Of a DNA stretch of 64,000 bases, positions 1 to 11,803 are shown one piece after another (the stretch's first letter is position 1; each line of letters starts with the position of its first letter). The translations under genes and the position numbers were made by a program. Origin of the DNA: Pyrus communis (taxonomy: Eukaryota > Streptophyta > Magnoliopsida > Rosales > Rosaceae); contig NC_084803.1 of NCBI RefSeq assembly GCF_963583255.1, positions 19,362,428 through 19,426,427 of the forward strand, given 5' to 3'. The notes below the pieces were generated by a model. It saw nothing but the letters and a program-made list of their open reading frames with translations, was not told where the DNA came from and searched no databases.

Positions 1-3000
1 AATTGGATAGAGTTGTGGCAAATAATAGTGATTCTTTGGTGGGTTCTGTGCAGATTAATGAAGGGTTTGAAGAAAATGAGGCCACGAAGGAGGTGGGTTT
101 AGAAGTCGGTGATCCCCCAATCGAGCAAAGCCATGATTTTTCAGAGGGTGGAGGGGCAATTGAGGAGAAAAATGTGGATTTTGTTGAGGAGAAAGTGGAA
201 CCTATGAAGAAAAAGGAAGAGGTTTTCACTTTGAATGCAAAGATTAAGGAAGATAACAAGGACCCGGCATTGAGTGCTATGGCGGGATGGAAGGCGGTGA
301 GGACTGGAGGTGATGGGAATATTGGTGGTGGTGTTGTTGAGGCCAATAGCGGCTCAAATAGTGAAGAGATTTCGCAATGTGATTTGGAAGAAGATGGTTC
401 ACTGCCGTTTTACATGATTGATGCTTATGAAGAGTTCTATGGTGCTAATGTGGGCAAGCTTTATCTGTTTGGGAAGGTAAATATGTAAATAGTTTGATGT
501 AGTATAAATTCTGTTTGGTTAGTTACAAATGAAAGTTTGTAATCTGTTTCATTTCTGAAGTGTAGTTCTTATCTTGCATGTTTGATCATGTTGCACTACT
601 TCATAGTTAAGTTTTGGTGATATAGGTCAAAGCAGGAAGCACATACCAGAGTTGTTGTGTGGTTTTAGAGAACATGCAGAGATGTGTATACGCAATTCCA
701 AAGAGTTCTGTATTTCACAGTGATGAAATCATGAAGCTTGAAAAGGATGCCGAAGAGTCGAGGATTTCATCCAGAGAATTCCGTACAAAGCTGCATGTAG
801 GTGTTTGCATTTCAACAGGCGTGAACATACTTACATGTAGTTCTTGTTGTTGGATTAGCATTTATTTTTCTTTGCTGCTGTTCATGCTTTTGTTTTTCCT
901 GTTATCAGGATATGGCTTCGGGTTTAAAGAGCGACATAGCAAAGAAGTTGTTGGATCTCAATATATCAGCTTTTAGCATGGCACCGGTTAAGGTTTGCAG
1001 TTACAATCATAGAGATATTTCCAACTGTGAATTAATTAAATTATAAACCAATGAAGTTTGTTGAGTCTTCACGAAGCTTTCCTGTTATTTGTTCCACTTT
1101 GTTGCTCATTCAGTGTATTGTGAACATATCACAGAGGAGCTATGCATTTGAGCGATCTGACATACCTGCAGGAGAGAATTATGTACTTAAGATCAATTAT
1201 CCATTCAAGGTATAACGCTCAACCTGTAATTAAACCAATTTATACTTTATAGAAATAAAGTACACCTTCAGTTCGCATATTAACTATGTTACTTCTTTCT
1301 AGTAAATATTTGGAGTTTCCTTGGTTTTTGTTCTTTGCAGTTGCATGCTGTGATACAGTGATGGTTAATGACTTGATGATTTAGTATCAAATTTCATTTG
1401 ATTCCATTTTTATGAGTACTGATTGCATGTCGCAGGATCCCCCACTTCCAGCAGATCTTGAAGGAGAAACATTCCTTGCCCTTCTCGGAACACATACCAG
1501 GTACAAGATTTAGAGCAGGTCCTCAAGTTTGATGTCTGATCTATAACTCTCAAATGCTTTCTTTTGTGTTTTGTTCCTGGATTTTCCTAGTGGTAAGAAT
1601 GGAGCTATAGCTTATGTTACTTTAAAGCTCTTTTCTTTATTGAATAAGAGAAAACCTAACATATCATAACCTACAGCGCTTTGGAGCTTTTTCTTGTTAA
1701 AAGGAAGATAAAAGGCCCTTCTTGGTTATCAGTTTCAGGTTCAGAGTTTCGTCCAGTTTCACAACGGGTGAGATCTCCAAGTCTGGACATCTGTTATCAT
1801 TTTAGCCATGATTATGAACTTCGTATTTTACTTTGCTTTCAGGTTCATCTGTAATAACTTTGGTTATTCTGTCATACAGGTAAGTTGGTGCAAATTGGAG
1901 GTGGTTGTTAAATCTGCAAAAGACATACAGGTCTCAAATTGCCCAAAGAAAACTGCAGAGGCTCCCCCAGTGGTTGTTACTGCAATAAGTTTGAAAACTA
2001 TTAATTTTGATGAAATTGTCTCTGCATCTGTTATCTGCTGTCACAAGGCCAAGGTTTGTCCTACAATCTTTTTAGCACTGCTTGTTTTAGTTTTGTTTTT
2101 TCTGTGACTTTTGATGCATCTTGTTAGGATGCACAATTATCTAAGCCTACTGACTAACATGAAGGGAAAATTTCTCCTCTAACCTGATGTTTATAAATTT
2201 CATCCATTTGTTCCAGTCCTACAGTCAATATAGTTGAAGTTATACATTCATATGCTATAGCTTCTGAAATCTGTTGCTAAAGTACACTGAAATGTTCCAT
2301 TATCCTTATATTGTGCCCTTTGGCGTTTCAGATTGACACTCCCGTGTTAGCATCGGAGTGGACGAAACCTGGCATGCTGAGCCATTTTACTGTTGTCCGT
2401 AAACTTGATGGAGGCATATTTCCAATGGGCTTCACTAAGGAGGCTACAGAAAAAAATTCTAAAGCTGGATCAAATGTTTTAAGCATCGAAAGCACGTGGG
2501 ATTTACTGGCATATCTAATTCTCAATCAATCCTTTTCTTTGCTCTGTATAGAATAATAACTATTCTGTTAAAAACTGTATTTTAAATTCACTGGTATTGA
2601 AACTGAACTTTGTTTTGCAGTGAAAGGGCTTTACTAAACCGTTTGATGATTGAATTACACAAGTTGGATAGTGATGTTCTTGTTGGACACAATATATCTG
2701 GGTTTGACCTGGATGTCCTTCTCCGCAGAGCTAAGGTTGGAATACTTTTGCCTTCCTTTTACGTTAAAAGTTGATTGTATCTATCCTTGTTATGTTTATT
2801 CCAATGAGTTGTAAGCAAGATAACAAGCATGAAGTGGTGAAATCATTCTACTATTTGTGATTGATAAGGTCATCCTTTTGATAAAATATTGGCATCTAGA
2901 GGCAAACTGGATGAAATACAGACTGCAGACCAGATGCAGTTTGTAATCGGTTACATGATGTTTCGGTGCAATATAACTTCTCTTTTACATAAAAAAGACT

Positions 3001-6000
3001 AAAAAGCTTGACATGTTGTTTTAAAGACTTGTTTCAAGTTTCAATTCTGAATAAAAACATCATTCTCCAAATGCAGCTTTCTATGGCTGGGTCATTCCAT
3101 TGCAAATTTTATGACCTTCTGTCGTTTCAAATGCCTGTTTCTTGTCATGCAATTCTTCTCTTTCTGCTCATCCTGATTTTTCCAAATGCAAATGATTTGA
3201 CCATTGTTTGTAAATTCTATGTATTATTGGTAACACTGCTTCCCAAAAATGAAAAAAAGCTAAATTTATCACAATGGTGTCATATTTTGTGCATTATTTG
3301 TAATTTCGTACACTTAATGAGCTACCATTTCCCATGTATATTTAAAGATGTTCAATATTTGTAGGTTTGTAAGGTGCCAAACTCCATGTGGTCCAAAATA
3401 GGCCGCCTTAAGCGTTCTGGGATGCCTAACCTTGCAAAAGGAAGCTCCATTTTTGGGTCTGGAGCAAGTCTAGGGATCTTGTCCTGCATTTCTGGTCGCC
3501 TTTTGTGTGATACATACTTGTGTTCCCGTGACTTATTAAGGGAGGTAAGTACTTGCGTTTGGGATTATATGCTCGGTATTGCTGATTAGGTTTAGGTTCT
3601 CAGCAATCAGCATCTCATGTATGCAATGTTTTGGTGTATCAGGTTAGCTATTCTTTGACACAACTTGCAAAGACTCAGCTGAATAAAGACCGAAAGGAGA
3701 TCATGCCACATGATATTCCTAGAATGTTCCAGAAATCAGAATTTCTAATGGAACTGGTAGGTTCTCATGCTTACATTATAAACTCTATTTGGATTTTTAG
3801 AGTAGTTTTAACTGTTCTGTTATTTTACCCTAGATTACTAGGGCTGTCATTATAGCCCTAACTTATGCACCACCTCTTATCATATGCATACACAGTTAGG
3901 TGAAAAGGCTGTACTAACCCAAAATCTATTTTTCTTACACCTCTCTGATATGATTTTCTTCACACTTGTCTCCTGTTATAGAGATATATGGTCCCTAAAC
4001 TTTAGTCCAATTGGAGCTTTGGTCCATGAATTAAAATTTTGTGAGTCTTGGCCTCTAAACTTCTTATAATGTGAAGCAATGGTCCTTTTGGCTAACTCAG
4101 TTTGAACTTCCATCCTCTTTTTGTCCCTTTAAAATCCTTTATTTTGGATTAAAGTTCTTAGGGAGTTTCCTAGAAGGACCGCTGCTCGAATTTACAACAA
4201 GTTTAGGGACCAATAGTCATGGATTTTTACCAAAGCTCCAATTGGGACAAAGTTCAGGGACCATTGCTCCAATTTTCTCCCTGTTAAAAAGCTCAATTTT
4301 CCTGTCTTCTTTGACAACAAAATCATATAGTTTAGGGACCAATGGTCATGGATTTTTACCAAAGCTCCAATTGGGACAAAGTTCAGGGACCATTGCTCCA
4401 ATTTTCTCCCTGTTAAAAGGCTCAATTTTCCTGTCTTCTTTGACAACAAAATCATATAGTTATTTTATTATTAGGAGAAGATTAGTGTTATCAGAGATTT
4501 GGTATGCAAGTGAGGCAATTTAATGTTTAATGCAACCAATAATATCAATAAGTTATGGGTAGTGTTATCCACATACCCATTTTACTTCTCACACACCCTC
4601 TCAATTTTTGGCCGTTGGATTGATGAATTGAAGATCAATGGCCAAAAATTAACAAGGGTATGTAGGAGGTAAAAATAAGTGTGTGAATAGCACTTTCCTA
4701 ATTATAGTGTATGTACTAGAAAACTGTGTTAGGAGAGTTCATATTGCATGTTAGTTGGTCCCTTTGTTCAGAAAATGGTTGACAATTCATGGCTCTGAAA
4801 ATCTCTGATTGTTATCTACTGAGAATTCAGTGGACCAATATGCTTACCAACCAATTATGTCAGCCTGTTGCTAATAAAGCCATGATTCTTGTTCACTTTC
4901 TTGATACCTTGTAACTTTATAGAACTAAACTAACAGTGAAAGGGGTTAAATTTCCTGCTATAACTCTGAAATTATTATTTGGTGTGTTTGCACATGTGTT
5001 ATTCTAATACCTTTTTCAAGTATTCAGATTGAATATGGTGAGACCGATGCATGGCTGTCTATGGAACTCATGTTTCATTTGAGCGTTCTTCCCCTCACAC
5101 GTCAGCTGACAAAGATAAGCGGTAATCTGTGGGGAAAAACCCTCCAAGTGAGTCCTACGATGTTTTTTTTTTCCAATTATGATTTCAAATTCTGATTTGG
5201 ACATGGTCTAAAAAGTATAGGTGGTGTAAATCTAATCTATGCACTTTTCAGGGTGCTAGGGCACAAAGAGTAGAATATCTTTTACTGCATGCCTTCCATG
5301 CAAAGAAGTATATTGTTCCAGACAAGATTCCTCATCTGAAGGAAACAAATTCGGCAAAGCGTAAAACAGATAATGGTGTTGATGATAAAAATGTTGATGA
5401 GGTGGATGTAAATTTTGATAATGAGGCAAAGAAGGATCATGGGAAAGGCAAGAAAGGTCCTGCCTATGCAGGTGGATTGGTATTGGAGCCAAAAAGAGGG
5501 TTATATGACAAGTATATATTACTTCTGGACTTCAACAGTCTTTATCCGTCCATTATTCAGGTAAGCAATATAACTTCTGGACTTCACATACTCCATCGCC
5601 AACATGCCTACTTTCAATTTGTTTCTTCTCCCTGATGTAAAGTGAGGGAAAATCTTTTACAGATTTTTTTTAATATTCATACCGATTCAATTTTACAGGA
5701 ATACAATATCTGTTTCACAACAGTGGAAAGATCTTCAGAAGGATTGGCTCCTCGTTTGCCATCTAGTAAAAAAATTGGGCTTCTACCTGAGGTATAATAT
5801 CATCTTCAGTACAGAATTCTTTGTTTACTCATCCTGTGCATTTTCGCTCAAACAGATTGTCTACATTTTCGCTCAAACAGATTGTCTCCTGATGATATAA
5901 CTATCTGTTATAACATGGAGTTGTAGGCCTCATAATTTTGTTTCCATTTTCTCGTTCTCAAGAAAGTATGTGTAATGTGCATGTATATAATATGCTTTTT

Positions 6001-9000
6001 GCACTACTTTGCAGTTGTTAAAAGATCTAGTTGAAAGGAGGAGAAATGTAAAGAAATGGATGAAGACTGCATCTGGTCTCAAGATCCAGCAACTTGACAT
6101 TCAGCAGCAAGCTCTAAAGCTGACCGCAAATAGGTTTGTTTCGCCCTTTTAGGCCTGTTTATTTTTTGTTGTCACATCAAATGTATTTTATATATATGAT
6201 GTGAATATGGTTGGTATTGCAGTATGTATGGATGCTTGGGGTTTCCAAATTCGAGATTTTATGCAAAGCCACTGGCTGAACTTATAACACTGCAAGTAAG
6301 AGAAATATGTGATGTTTAGTCTGCATTGTAACTACAGGGGATTGTTCACATCTAATATATATAAATATTATTACTTTTACACCAAATGCTTTTATTCAGT
6401 ACTGAGCAAGTCCCATAATTTTTGTGCAGGGGAGAGAGATTTTGCAAAGTACCGTTGATCTTGTTCAGAACAATTTGAACCTAGAGGTCATTTCTTGTAT
6501 CTCATAATAGCAGTGATTAATATAGCTTCCAATATCCACATATGACTGAGATCTCAACTGACTGGTTAAGAAGGATGTGCCACTATTATTTTATCTTGCA
6601 GGTAATCTACGGTGATACTGATTCAATCATGATTTATAGTGGACTGGATGATATAGCAAAAGCAAAAGCAATTGCACGGAAAGTCATCCAAGAGGTGAGG
6701 TTCTAACCATGATAGAGTGCTATCTGAATATGATGTGGTCAGTAAACTTTCCATTTCAAACCCTTATCCTGTACGGAAAGTCATTCAAGAGGTGAAGTCC
6801 TAACCATGATAGAGTGCTATCTGAACATGATGTGTCAGTAAACTTTCCATTTCAAACCCTTATCCTGTATGTTTAGTGTTCTTGCTCCTAAAACTATTTT
6901 CATAACAGATTCAAATGGTGCCTCTTGATTTGTGATGAAAGTTCCATGCTTTTACAATCTCTGGAGAAGTCCAAAGATCTAGTTAAAGAGATTAAAATCC
7001 ACTACATTAATTTATAAATAATGTTTCCGCAGTAAATAACCTCCATAGTTTCCATAACTATTTTTTAGACAATGCAAAGAGCATTTTTTGTTTTTTCCGG
7101 AAAAGTAGACACTTCAGCTCCACCTTTGCAGTATCTGTCACAATATTATATGTATTCTAGTTCGCCTATCTATTTATACTAAGCTTATGTGCGTATGAGG
7201 GGTGATTCCTCTATCTATATGCATCATAGGTTAACAAGAAGTATAGGTGTTTGGAAATTGATCTTGACGGGTTGTACAAGAGAATGCTGCTTCTTAAGAA
7301 AAAGAAATATGCAGCTGTGAAGGTGCAATTCAAGAATGAGATGCCCTATGAGGTAATATAAAAAATGATCAAACTTTCAATTTCAGTTAAAACTTTCCTG
7401 GGAGACGATGAAAATTATATATTTTTTTGGGTGCAGGTTATTGAGCGTAAGGGTCTTGATATGGTTCGACGGGACTGGAGCTTACTTTCAAAGGAACTGG
7501 GAGATTTCTGCCTAAGTAAAATTTTATCAGGAGGGTATGCTGTGTTTTAGCTCTTTTCTATTTGATATTGTCAGTTTGACTTGTGCAAAGGTTACTGATC
7601 AGTCACTTTTGTGGTTCACAGGTCATGCGAGGATGTTGTTGAATCAATTCATGACGCTCTGATGAAGGTGAGGTGGTCCTTTTCATGTTTTCCATGTTGA
7701 ACTCATTGTGGGTGTTTTCTTTGTTGATTTTCCCTTGGAGAAAATAGCCATTATAAATTAATTCTTCGTAGATTCATTTCCTATTATGTTTTTTTTTTTG
7801 GGTCAAATCATTTCTTATTATGTGGCCATATGATTAAATGACTGAATTGTTGTATTACAATTTTGAACAGGTGCAAGAGGAGATGAGAAACGGACAAGTA
7901 GCACTTGAAAAATATGTCATCACCAAGTCATTGACTAAACCACCTGAAGCATACCCAGATGCCAAAAACCAACCACATGTTCAGGTGAGTTCAAGTAGCG
8001 TATTTTCTGTTCACCATTAGTTCATCTGGCCCCATGTAATGTACTCGATGTGTTTATTTCATTTTTCTGTTGAATTGATGCTTCTGCAATAATCCTAGGT
8101 GGCATTAAGATTAAAGCAAAGTGGTTATTCTGCTGGTTGTTCTGCTGGCGATACAGTCCCTTATATCATTTGCTGTGAGCAGGTTTGTGATGCAGTAGAA
8201 TGTGTATTATATCGAATGAATATTTAGTGAACACTGAGACCTGTTTTAACATTAAAGTGGTGATGTTAATCATGTTTAGCCTCTTGCTTTCCTTCCCATT
8301 CCTTGGACAGGGGACTAGTATAAGTAATTCAACAGGGATTGCTCAACGGGCTAGACATCCGAATGAATTAAAACGAGAAGATGGAAAATGGATGGTTGAC
8401 ATTGATTACTACTTGTCCCAGCAGGTTCTTTATCCAACTTATTTGCTCTATGTATTGTCATTTAGGTAGTACATTGTGCTGTTTGATTGATGACTTAATT
8501 CCGTTGTGCAGATTCATCCTGTGGTATCACGTCTTTGTGCTTCGATTCAGGGTACCAGCCCCGGACGCTTGGCTGATTGTTTAGGACTTGACTCTTCTAA
8601 GGTAAAAATCATTCTTCCTAGGCATTTTCTGGAGCTGATTGATAGGATTCCTCCCTTTGATGTATTTTTGAAATTGGAAATTTTAGTTCAAAGGTAACTC
8701 AAGTGAAGCTGTCAGAGATGATCCTTCCAGCTTGTCCCTTCTTCTTGATGATGAAGAGAGGTAACCTTGTCTGGTTTCTCAGATCTTTCATAGTGTCCAC
8801 TGGTTCCTAAACTCTAATATATTTTAAATTGGAATGAACACGATGAAAGATTTCTCTGGAAATGATAGATGTATTCATGTGATGTATTGCAGATTTTGCA
8901 GTTGTGAGCCTTTGATCTTGGCATGTCCTAGCTGCTCCAATACTTTTACTTGTCCAACTATCTTGAATTCCATTTCTAAGTCAATTACCGAAAAGCAAAG

Positions 9001-9984
9001 TAAGTCACAAGTCGAGGAATCTACCAGCGATTTTTGGCATACACTACGCTGTTCAAAATGCCCGGGGGAAGGAGACATGGGCAGACTGTCTCCTGTAATG
9101 ATAGCCAACCAGGTATATAGACTAACTCATCCCTTTTTTCACAGTGCCACTATAATTATCCGTCAAGGCAACTGTTAATCTGGAGAGATTTGGAGTCTGA
9201 AAAAGTGCTTATGGTTTTCAATACCAAATTGTCGTCGAGCATCTAATGAACATACTCCTTCCGATACTGTATTTGTCTTTCAGGTGAAAAGGCAAGCAGA
9301 CAGTTTTGTTTCAACGTACTATAGGGGCTTTATGACGGTAAATTTTCCTCTTGCAGATTATTTTGGGGAACCACACGGGTGCAATGATTTTATTTTATTT
9401 TTGTTGTTGTAATTCAAACTAAATCTCAATCTCCTGACTTTACTTTCAGTGTGACGACGAATCTTGCCAATACAACACACGAAGTCTCAACCTCCGGCTT
9501 GTTGGCGATGCTGAGAGAGGAACAGTTTGTCCGGACTATCCTCGCTGCAACGGACGTCTTGTAAGAAAGGTTTGCATAAAAAACTCGTTGAAAAGAAAAA
9601 GAAAAACGCTTTCTTGTACTGTTTTCGTGTAGCTAACGATTTTGGCTGTTAACGCGCCTTCACCAGTACACGGAAGCAGATCTGTACAAGCAGCTCTCCT
9701 TTTTCTGCCACATCTTGGATACAGAACGCTGCATAGAAAAGGTGATCAACTTTTCTTAACCAGGACATCAACTCTTGGTGTGAGCTTGTATTTTTAGGCA
9801 AGTAATTGTTAATCTTTTGCTGCAATTGGATTTGCAGATGGAGGCTAGCACTAGACTGCCGGTAGAGATGGAGTTGGCCAAAGTTCGGCCAATCGCGGAT
9901 TTGGCTGCTTCAACGGTTCAAAGGATTCGGGACCGCTGTGCCTATGGATGGATACAGCTGCAAGATCTTTGTGTTACAGTTTAA
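1..9984 (+). CDS. POLA1: DNA polymerase alpha catalytic subunit (5' end outside window)
   Basis: Catalytic subunit of the polymerase alpha-primase complex, which extends RNA primers at replication origins and on the lagging strand in the nucleus. The Arabidopsis orthologue is ICU2 (At5g67100). Thirty-one exons (1309 visible residues) can be joined in frame: 1-476, 626-796, 909-992, 1135-1209, 1436-1500, 1677-1767, 1880-2053, 2332-2495, 2621-2735, 3365-3544, 3643-3756, 5028-5147, 5252-5560, 5699-5791, 6015-6133, 6223-6295, 6430-6486, 6602-6694, 7230-7352, 7437-7534, 7622-7667, 7871-7984, 8099-8182, 8311-8424, 8512-8601, 8687-8760, 8893-9112, 9284-9337, 9450-9569, 9667-9741, 9838-9984. Family-B motifs are visible: [10 protein letters not shown] (motif A), [13 protein letters not shown] (motif B) and YGDTDS (motif C with both catalytic Asp). 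A Cys-rich C-terminal zinc region (CPSC, CSKCPG, CNG) follows. The acidic N-terminal exon lacks the true start, which lies left of the window. The frame is unbroken, so the gene looks functional. Confidence 0.96.
3988..4459. repeat. Inverted-repeat element with a 129-bp tandem duplication in a POLA intron
   Basis: Inside the large intron between the exons ending at 3756 and starting at 5028. The left end (from ATGGTCCCTAAACTTTAGTC at 3988) is an imperfect inverted match to sequence near 4240-4265 and again near 4370-4395 (for example GTTCAGGGACCAT). The right half is two nearly identical 129-bp units, 4202-4330 and 4331-4459. It has no coding capacity and looks like a MITE that duplicated part of itself. 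I could not define a target-site duplication. Confidence 0.55.
4561..4694. mobile_element. Short MITE in a POLA intron
   Basis: A 134-bp palindromic element. The left end AGTGTTATCCACATACCC pairs with the reverse complement of the right end (AGTGCTATTCACACACTT). An inner pair around GGCCGTTGGATTGAT and ATCAATGGCCAAAAA makes nearly the whole element self-complementary. No target duplication is clear, so the superfamily is unassigned. Confidence 0.55.
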
Positions 9985-11134
9985 ATCTTTTAAAGTTTTG
10001 CAGACCGCAGGGTTAAAGTTGATTCGATAAGCAACCTATAAAACTCTTTTAGTCATTCATGTGTATATTTATAGGTTGCTCATCAGCAATGTTGATGTGC
10101 AATTACTAAGCAGCAATGTGTTTTAAGCAATCTCTCGGAAAGTTTTATAGGTTGATAGTATATTGAGTATTTATGCTTTGTACTGGTATAATCATGGCAG
10201 TTGGTGCTTCCCTGCTTTACAATTTCTACATCGGCTTGAAAGAAATACGTTAATACTCGTTGCCAATCTTTTATACACCATTTCTACTTAATTACAATAC
10301 GAATTTGTCAAGTCGATACAACTTTTCATAACCTCTATATCATTTTTTAATTAAGAGCTAATCTTGTTTAATCCTTCTTTATTTTCAACAAATAATTCAA
10401 TATGTAATTGTTTATTGTGATTGAATAAATCAAAGCAAAATCAAGTGACAATAACAAAAATAATGCATAATCAAGTGACAGTAACAAAAATAGTGCAAGA
10501 TCAAGTGACACAGCACAAAAGGGGTCATTAACACCCACAAGTCAAACAAAGCAGCGGAGCTACAAACATTGGACGATTTTTCAGATCTGAAAAATCCCAG
10601 CGGGGCAACCGCCAAATAGCAAGGGGCCGGCGGCTATGGTAATTTCAGGTTAGGGTTTCTACGAGGGAAAGGGGCGAAAGCGTTTCTGATATTTAATGGC
10701 AACGGTTTAATTTGGGGACGAAATATTATATCCATCCCCATAACCACGAAAACTAATAATATACATAACTGCAAATTAATCATCGGGTATTATCCATAAC
10801 CATACCCACAGGGTAACGGATTCCCCATCTCTTAACGGTTACATCCATCTTCGTCAATTAAAAAAAATATTCATTCAATTGATGCATGATAATTTAGTAA
10901 ATATTAATTTTGTCATTATATATATGATGTATAAAATGATTTAATGAATGAATCTTGTGAAGCATAAAAATTAAAGCTAAACGTTGATAACGTTGGTTTG
11001 ATCTTTTGATATCTTCCACAAGTACCCTTGAATTCTCATACATTTTGATTCATATTAAAACTTTTGAACTTTTCCACAAAATGCAACTTACACAATCAAT
11101 TTTTGTATTCTCAAGGTAATGGATTCGGTGAATA

Positions 11135-11169
<35 letters not shown>

Positions 11170-11803
11170 TATAATTTTTTTTAATACTTTAATATTATAT
11201 ATAATATATATTATTTGGTTCGGATTTGGTTATGGATATGGATTGAGAACCCCTATAACCATATCTAAAATCATAACGGAATAATAATCAAGGTTTTTCT
11301 CCATACCCAAAATATACCCGAATTTTCATACCCAAATCCAATTCATTTGGACGGTTATCCACGATTATCGGATTTAACTGTTAGAATTGCCATCCTAGAT
11401 ATTTTAGAGTCGCCCCAAGTCCGGAGTATCTTCTACTCAATGGCACCATAGAATTTTTGCAGCTTTGCTGCCACAAGTGATGGAGATGGGAAAAAACAGT
11501 TCACGTCCGTTCCAATCATGTGGCTCAGTGCGAACAGCAATTTTCCTTCTTCAAAAATTCTTATTCCAAAATCTTATTAAAAATGAATGATGCATCGCAT
11601 TGTCGAAAAACAACATGCGGGTAAGGAAGCAACAATTATTCTATTAACAAGTAAAATAGTAAATTACCGTTCCACAAATGAGCTAAATTATGTATTCCGA
11701 CAATGTTGTATATGCTTTTGACTACTTAAGGGAACTACTTCAATCGTCACTTGCGCTGAAAAACGTATACCGCTTCATGTGTACACCTTTTGCTATCACA
11801 AAC
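9985..11803. other. Intergenic spacer between convergent POLA and NAPRT
   Basis: The 3' flanks of two convergent genes. An imperfect inverted repeat (AACCTATAAAACT near 10033, AGTTTTATAGGTT near 10141) lies just beyond the POLA stop and could fold in the 3' UTR. The remainder is AT-rich and largely occupied by the MITE-like element at 10694-11397. I see no gene here. Confidence 0.6.
10694..11397. mobile_element. Probable MITE, hAT-like, carrying an (AT)n tract
   Basis: The ends are imperfect inverted repeats: TAATGGCAACGGTTTAA on the left and, reading in from the right, TAGGATGGCAATTCTAACAG. GATATT flanks both sides (10688-10693 and 11398-11403), a possible 6-8 bp target duplication. Internal sequence repeats words such as ATAACCATACCC and CGGATAACCG. 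A perfect (AT)n microsatellite is at about 11139-11165. No reading frame of note is present. The flanking repeat is too short for a firm superfamily call. Confidence 0.45.

Noticed and set aside
4192..4455. 87-codon frame with repeated peptide units
   Set aside because: It is translation of the 129-bp tandem duplication within a POLA intron.
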